A stretch of DNA of 64,000 nucleotides from Ereboglobus sp. PH5-10 (GTDB lineage Bacteria; Verrucomicrobiota; Verrucomicrobiia; Opitutales; Opitutaceae), in the NCBI RefSeq assembly GCF_029504735.1, contig NZ_JAQFIP010000001.1:310001-374000 (forward strand), written 5' to 3'. Below the pieces are notes generated by a model, which worked only from the letters and a program-made list of their open reading frames with translations, did not search any database and was not told the DNA's origin. Shown here piece after piece: positions 59,292 to 64,000 of the stretch. The translations under genes and the position numbers were made by a program. Numbering within the stretch: the first letter of the stretch is position 1; every line of letters starts with the position of its first letter.

Positions 59292-62200
59292 ATGAACACC
59301 AATATACAGATATCACGTTTGCGCTTTGCGTCCATGGCCGTCGGCGGACTTGTTTTGTCCGGCACGCTGGCAATGGCGCAGGCTGTCAGGCCCGACACCA
59401 CCCCGACCTCCGACACCCCGCCGATCCCCGTCACCACACGGGCCGCCACCCCGGCTCCGATTGATGACGAGATCATCATGCTGTCACCCTTCCAAGTGGA
59501 TGCGACAAGGGACAAAGGTTATTATGCCGAGAACACCCTCGCCGGCAGCCGCATGCGAACAAATATCTCCGACTTGGGCGCGGCGATCTCGGTGGTCACA
59601 AAACAGCAGATGGAGGACACCGCATCGTTGGACATCAACGACGTGTTCAGGTATGAAATCAACGCCGAGGGCTCATCAACCTACACGCCAATCAGCGCCC
59701 CCGGACGCGCCGCGACGGGCTATGCGGACAACATCAGCGGCAACAGCACCGGCAGCGGTGAAATCAGAACCAACGCAAGCGCCAACCGGCTGCGCGGCAT
59801 GGGCGCGCCCAGCATGGCGTTGAATTACTATTCGGCGCTCGCCCAGGTTCCGTTCGATTCCTACAACGCCGCCTCCGTCGAAATCAACCGCGGCCCGAAC
59901 TCGCTGCTCTTCGGCATGGGCAATCCCGCCGGCATCGTCAACATGAGCATGGCGCAAGCGTTGATAAACAAAAACACGGCGCAAGTGATGGTGCGCATCG
60001 ATGACCGCGGCTCAAACCGCGCCTCGTTCAATTTCAACAAGACGCTCATCAAGGACAAACTGGCCGTCTATGGCGCGCTTTTGTATAATGACGAGCAATT
60101 CGAACGGAAGCCCTCCTACGACATCACTCGCAGGCAGTATGCCACCGTCACCTACCAGCCGTTCAAGAGAACCAAGATCACCGCCAGCATCGAAGGCTAC
60201 AAAAACGACGGCCGCCGCCCCAACTTTATGACGCCAAAGGATTATGTGACCAGCTGGGTCAATGCGGGCAAACCCGGCTACGATCCGCGAAGCGGCACGT
60301 TTGTCCTCGAGGACGGATCCGTGGTGCCCTATGTCACAAACGCGAACTCCCCGCTTGCTGAAAACATGGTGAACTACCTCAAGGGACTGCCCAACTTTGT
60401 AACCGCCAAATATACCGAAAAAAGAACCGACGGACGGCTCACGGGCGCCACCTACGACGGCGTGAATGTTTTCACGGCGGACATCATCACCAACATAAAA
60501 TCCCCCATGCGCATTCCCGGCATCGCAATCCACGCGTCGAGACCCTTCCAGATGCTCGACAGCGGAAACAGCGTCGGATTTTATGAGACCGCCGCCGACC
60601 GGGTGCTCGCAGCCTGGGGAACCACCACCGTCACGCCAGCCGAGGCGGACATCTGGGCAAACCCCACCTGGTATAACGCCTATAACGCATCCTATACGCG
60701 CTCCTACGGGAACGCCGCGAAATACGCCGCGACCATGCCCAGCTACAAGGACCCGGGCGTTTCCAACTCGGCGATTTATGATTGGACCGACATCAACACC
60801 AACCAGATGAATTTCGCCGAGGCCCGCAACACCAACTACAATGTTGAGTTCGAGCAGGAAATACTCCCCGGCTTGCTGCACTTCAGCGCCGGCTGGTTCA
60901 GGCAGGACTACAGGGCGGTGCAAAACTACACCGTCGCCCAACTCGACGCCGCGACCCTGTATGTGGACACCAACCTGTATCTCCCGGACGGGACGGAAAA
61001 CAAATACTTCGGGCAGGTTTATCTGGAGGACACGGACGCGGACACATGGGAAACCAGCATCAACACCGACCAATACCGCGCCATGCTGGCCTTTACCCCG
61101 GACTTCACCAAAAACAAGGGATGGACCCGCTGGCTGGGGCGCCACAACATTCTCGGCCTCGTCTCCCATCATGAAACGGAGACCAAGACCTATCGGAAAC
61201 GCCTCATGTTCGTGGGCGCGGGCAGCGAGGCGAGCGCCTTGCGATACCTGCCCGATCCGACGCGGGGCAGCACATGGTCATACACATACGGGCACGGCTC
61301 CCGGGTTGGCCGCAGCGAGGACGGACGGGCCGCCTATCGCATGTATTACCTCTCCTCTCCCGGCGACCCCGGCGGCGTGGTCACGCACGCCTCCGGCGCA
61401 TGGTCCGGCGCGACCTCCTACACCGGCGATATTCTGGGATACAATTACAACACCAACCAATGGGAACCCTACAACATGACCATGGGGCTTTCCACCCACA
61501 GCGCCGGCACCGACAGGCAGGAACGCAAGCTCCTCTCCTACAGCACGGCAATCACCAGCTACCTGTGGAAAGACAGGCTCATCACGACATTCGGCATCCG
61601 CCGCGATGAAAACAAAACCCGCACCACCGACAAGGGCGCCACAACCAACGCGCAAAAATTCGTGGACGGATATTACCAGACTGAATACGTGAATTCATTC
61701 AGAACCAAATGGAACGAGCTCAACGGCACCACAAAGACCGTTGGCTTCGTCCTGAAACCCTTCCTGAACTGGGAGGCGATTGAAAAACGGGCCGCGGACG
61801 GCAACCTGTTTTGGGAATTCGTGCGCGACTTTGGCATCAGCTACAACAAATCCGACAATTTCGACGCCCCTCCCGCATCCTACGTCGATTACTTCGGCAA
61901 CGCCCTGCCCAAGCCGGTCGGAAACGGCAAGGACTACGGCGTGCAATTCTCGCTGTTCCAAAACAAACTCTTCACACGCATCTCCTGGTTCAAGGCGACC
62001 AGCGAGAACAACTATATCAACCCCAGCTCCGCCGGCTCGCGCCTGACCACGCTCATCGACACCAACTCATTTCGCGGCTGGGCGGAACGAATCGCCCTGC
62101 TCAACCTCACCAACATGAACGTCGTGGGATCGCCCACCGACACCGCCGACTGGGTGAACCTCGCACGGGCGTCGGTCAACGAGGACGCGCTCAAGACCGA

Positions 62201-63050
62201 AATATCAAGGATATGGGGACAGGATTATGACTACTACGCGAACCTGCCCGGAACCCCCTACGGCACACAGACCCTTGAGGCCAAGGGTGTCGAAGTCATG
62301 ATGAACTACAATCCCACCCCCAACTGGACCATGCGGCTCACCGCGGGAAAACAAAGAACTGTTTATAACAACGTGCTGAAGGAATTCGACGCGTGGTATA
62401 ATCACCGAAACCAATTCATGGAAAATGCGCGCGCCGCCGACTTCCTCAACGCGGACAAGCAGCAATACGCCACCTACACACCGTTCAATTCGACCACGCC
62501 GGTCATTTTGGATGAGTTCTGGCAGAGTTCGGGTTACATAGCCGAATACGGCCCCAACAATGCCTATGGTTACAGAGTCGCCCGCGACTATTACGAAGGC
62601 GTGGTGACGCCCGAGGAACTATTGGCCAAGATTCTGCAAGGACAAGTTGCGCCGGGACAACGGAAGTATCGCGCCTCCTTTGTGACCAATTATGTCTTCA
62701 CCCATGGTCCCCTGAAAGGGTTCTCCGTTGGCGGCGCCCAGCGCTGGGAGGACAAGGCCATCATCGGTTATTACGGCAAAGCCAGCAACCCCCTCACGCC
62801 CGAGAAAATCGACCTGGCGGACACCTCGCGCCCGATGTATGACAGCGCCAAGTGGTATACCGACCTCTGGGTCGCCTACACATGCAAGGTCTTCAACAAC
62901 AAGGCGCGCATGAAAATCCAACTCAATGTGACCGATGTCTTCCAAGACGGAGAGTTGCAAGTGGTCGCGAGAAACTACGACGGCTCCCCCGTCTCGTATC
63001 GCATCATGGACCCGCGCAAGTTCATCCTGACAGCCACCTTCGATTTCTAA
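59292..63050 (+). CDS. TonB-dependent outer-membrane receptor
   Basis: 1252-residue outer-membrane transporter. The start at 59292 gives the signal (RLRFASMAVGGLVLSGTLAM). The region 58-100 (DDEIIMLSPFQVDATRD, then GYYAENTLAGSRMRT and NISDLGAAISVVTKQQM) is the TonB-box/plug leader typical of Opitutaceae receptors. The long beta barrel ends FILTATFDF with a terminal phenylalanine. The size is that of SusC-like or large siderophore and carbohydrate receptors, but no SusD-like partner is adjacent. The substrate is unknown. It is flanked by octamer-array palindromes and has its own terminator. Confidence 0.95.
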   Translation: MNTNIQISRLRFASMAVGGLVLSGTLAMAQAVRPDTTPTSDTPPIPVTTRAATPAPIDDEIIMLSPFQVDATRDKGYYAENTLAGSRMRTNISDLGAAISVVTKQQMEDTASLDINDVFRYEINAEGSSTYTPISAPGRAATGYADNISGNSTGSGEIRTNASANRLRGMGAPSMALNYYSALAQVPFDSYNAASVEINRGPNSLLFGMGNPAGIVNMSMAQALINKNTAQVMVRIDDRGSNRASFNFNKTLIKDKLAVYGALLYNDEQFERKPSYDITRRQYATVTYQPFKRTKITASIEGYKNDGRRPNFMTPKDYVTSWVNAGKPGYDPRSGTFVLEDGSVVPYVTNANSPLAENMVNYLKGLPNFVTAKYTEKRTDGRLTGATYDGVNVFTADIITNIKSPMRIPGIAIHASRPFQMLDSGNSVGFYETAADRVLAAWGTTTVTPAEADIWANPTWYNAYNASYTRSYGNAAKYAATMPSYKDPGVSNSAIYDWTDINTNQMNFAEARNTNYNVEFEQEILPGLLHFSAGWFRQDYRAVQNYTVAQLDAATLYVDTNLYLPDGTENKYFGQVYLEDTDADTWETSINTDQYRAMLAFTPDFTKNKGWTRWLGRHNILGLVSHHETETKTYRKRLMFVGAGSEASALRYLPDPTRGSTWSYTYGHGSRVGRSEDGRAAYRMYYLSSPGDPGGVVTHASGAWSGATSYTGDILGYNYNTNQWEPYNMTMGLSTHSAGTDRQERKLLSYSTAITSYLWKDRLITTFGIRRDENKTRTTDKGATTNAQKFVDGYYQTEYVNSFRTKWNELNGTTKTVGFVLKPFLNWEAIEKRAADGNLFWEFVRDFGISYNKSDNFDAPPASYVDYFGNALPKPVGNGKDYGVQFSLFQNKLFTRISWFKATSENNYINPSSAGSRLTTLIDTNSFRGWAERIALLNLTNMNVVGSPTDTADWVNLARASVNEDALKTEISRIWGQDYDYYANLPGTPYGTQTLEAKGVEVMMNYNPTPNWTMRLTAGKQRTVYNNVLKEFDAWYNHRNQFMENARAADFLNADKQQYATYTPFNSTTPVILDEFWQSSGYIAEYGPNNAYGYRVARDYYEGVVTPEELLAKILQGQVAPGQRKYRASFVTNYVFTHGPLKGFSVGGAQRWEDKAIIGYYGKASNPLTPEKIDLADTSRPMYDSAKWYTDLWVAYTCKVFNNKARMKIQLNVTDVFQDGELQVVARNYDGSPVSYRIMDPRKFILTATFDF

Positions 63051-63087
63051 GCCGGTTCATGGGTTTTGACCGGCCGGTCCGGACAAA

Positions 63088-63117
63088 GGCATCCCCCAAA
63101 AAGGGGATGCCTTTTTT
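63088..63117 (+). terminator. Rho-independent terminator of the TonB receptor
   Basis: A perfect 9-bp stem GGCATCCCC/GGGGATGCC around a 6-base loop, followed by TTTTTT, 37 bases after the stop. Confidence 0.93.
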
Positions 63118-63157
63118 ATCGAGGCATTTTAAAAAATAGAAAGACACAAAAAGATTT

Positions 63158-63325
63158 GATCGCGAAAGCGCGGAAGGACGGAAAGTCGGAATCATTTAAA
63201 AAGCTCTGTCTCAATCGAATAGAGCCGAATAGTCTTCGCAACGCGGACCGCAAAGTCCGCCGAATTGGAATCATGAAAATTTGACTCAGCTTTTCCGCAC
63301 TTTCGCCCTTCCGCGTTTTCGCGAT
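63158..63325. repeat. Octamer-array palindrome, copy 2
   Basis: 168 bp. The left arm, 63158-63189, is GATCGCGA, AAGCGCGG, AAGGACGG, AAAGTCGG. The right arm, 63290-63325, is CTTTTCCG, CACTTTCG, CCCTTCCG, CGTTTTCG, CGAT. The centre holds GCGGACCGCAAAGTCCGCC. It is a near-copy of 63375-63533, and more distantly of 58865-59008. Confidence 0.92.
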
Positions 63326-63374
63326 TAGCCAAATGGAATAGCCACAAAAAGGCACAAGAGACACAAAAAGAATT

Positions 63375-63533
63375 GATCGCGGAAGCGCGGAAGGACGGAA
63401 AGTCGGAATCATTTAAGAAGCTCCGCCGCAACCGGATGGCCTTCGTAGCGCGGACTGCCAAGTCTGCCGGTTTGGAACCATGGAAAATTTGACTCAGCTT
63501 TTCCGCGCTTCCGCCTTTTCGCGTTTCCGCGAT
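63375..63533. repeat. Octamer-array palindrome, copy 3
   Basis: 159 bp. The left arm, 63375-63406, is GATCGCGG, AAGCGCGG, AAGGACGG, AAAGTCGG. The right arm, 63498-63533, is CTTTTCCG, CGCTTCCG, CCTTTTCG, CGTTTCCG, CGAT. The centre holds GCGGACTGCCAAGTCTGCC. It lies 49 bases after copy 2, with a similar A-rich leader (GACACAAAAAG) before each. Between receptor and ORF6N genes nothing else is seen apart from the terminator. Confidence 0.92.
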
Positions 63534-63631
63534 TATGTATTTTTTGGCGAAGCAAAATTCTTGTGTTCAAAACATGGAGGCGCATTGTTCTGAGGCAATC
63601 CCAAGAACAGTAAGCCTGACAAGATGTTACC

Positions 63632-64000
63632 ATGTCCCCTCCCGACCTCATTCCCGTGGAGCATGTCCAATCGCGAATCCTCGTGCTGCGCGGCCAACGG
63701 GTCATAATCGACAGGAATTTGGCCCGGCTTTACGGCGTGACCACCAAGCGACTGAATGAACAGGTGAAGCGCAATCAACGGCGGTTTCCCGAGGATTTTG
63801 TTTTTCAACTCACCAAGGCGGAAAAGGCAGAGGTGGTCGCAAAATGCGACCACCTTGGCAACTTGCGATTTAGCAATACATTGCCTTATGCCTTCACCGA
63901 GCATGGGGCGATTCAGGCGGCCAATGTGATAAACTCTGCCACCGCCGAGGAAATGGGCGTGATGGTTGTCCGGGCGTTCATTCAACTCCGGCAAATGATG
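63632..64000 (+). CDS. ORF6N domain-containing protein (3' end cut by window edge)
   Basis: The first 123 residues are visible. RILVLRGQRVIIDRNLARLY then GVTTKRLNEQVKRNQRRFPE and FTEHGAIQAANVINS are the hallmarks of the ORF6N DNA-binding domain, shared with phage KilA-N/Ant proteins. Such genes occur in prophages and as free-standing mobile-associated genes. The C-terminus, which would define the subtype, lies outside. It follows the octamer-array palindromes, and no other phage genes are visible. The upstream ATG at 63624 is out of frame. Confidence 0.92.
   Translation, partial: MSPPDLIPVEHVQSRILVLRGQRVIIDRNLARLYGVTTKRLNEQVKRNQRRFPEDFVFQLTKAEKAEVVAKCDHLGNLRFSNTLPYAFTEHGAIQAANVINSATAEEMGVMVVRAFIQLRQMM

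Noticed and set aside
63632-64000. Prophage start at the right edge
   Set aside because: Only an ORF6N gene is visible; no integrase, capsid or other phage gene lies in the window, so a prophage cannot be claimed.

Overview
The window is a GC-rich chromosomal segment that looks like Verrucomicrobiota, most likely Opitutaceae. This is inferred from three things: a TonB-dependent receptor with the Opitutaceae-style plug leader (DDEIIMLSPFQVDATRDKGYY), the mix of DUF1080, Gfo/Idh/MocA and GH127 sugar genes, and a very high load of short palindromic repeats in and between housekeeping genes. No rRNA, CRISPR array, complete insertion sequence or prophage was seen. Both ends of the window cut through genes.

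Layout. 1-3.0 kb (minus): a tightly overlapping operon of an MDR dehydrogenase and two Gfo/Idh/MocA oxidoreductases, with an operator-like palindrome upstream. 3.4-7.8 kb (minus): carB, carrying an in-frame palindromic insertion, and ispE. 7.9-12.8 kb (plus): a DUF1080 lipoprotein plus a Tat-exported Gfo/Idh pair, an HNH endonuclease and rpsA. 13-17 kb: M13 metallopeptidase (minus), a triple TonB_C-like protein, engB and tRNA-Tyr. 17.3-25.2 kb (minus): an uncharacterised membrane protein, tenA, a thioesterase, a small lipoprotein, a methyltransferase, dxs, xseB and a TolC-like protein. 25.4-31.6 kb: a PpiD-like protein, a 31-residue COX24-like basic protein, tRNA-His, proB, a membrane protein, mutY and rnc. 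31.7-37.3 kb (minus): two ABC-2 permeases without an ATPase, parA, rho with a long disordered N-terminus, and coaE. 37.4-42.4 kb: a PDE/HD hydrolase, a ComM-like ATPase, acylphosphatase, an unknown secreted protein and trmB. 42.6-49.6 kb: the full ATP synthase operon atpBEFHAGDC, then a GNAT gene. 50.2-58.8 kb: GH127, gcvP, a purine permease plus tandem GTP cyclohydrolase II, and a META lipoprotein. 59.3-63.05 kb: the large TonB-dependent receptor. 63.6 kb to the end: an ORF6N-domain protein, cut by the window edge.

The most unusual signal is repetitive. At many loci an inverted repeat has arms that are themselves tandem arrays of degenerate 7-9-mers, and the unit differs between loci (AATGGAG, AATCGAG, CTGAAAGA, AAGGNCGG; single arrays of TTGCGGA, CATTNTN). 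They occur between rho and parA, between atpG and atpD, between atpD and atpC, on both sides of the TonB receptor, in the frame of gcvP, and exactly at the start codons of rnc and an ABC permease. A separate set of REP-like palindromes is dispersed through intergenic regions (a 50-bp family in four copies), lies inside carB, and supplies the stop codon of parA. These elements therefore shape protein ends, linkers and operon junctions.

Functionally the window mixes core genes (pyrimidine/arginine, isoprenoid, translation, ATP synthesis, glycine cleavage) with carbohydrate-scavenging functions (DUF1080/Gfo-Idh, GH127, TonB uptake) expected of a polysaccharide-degrading verrucomicrobium.
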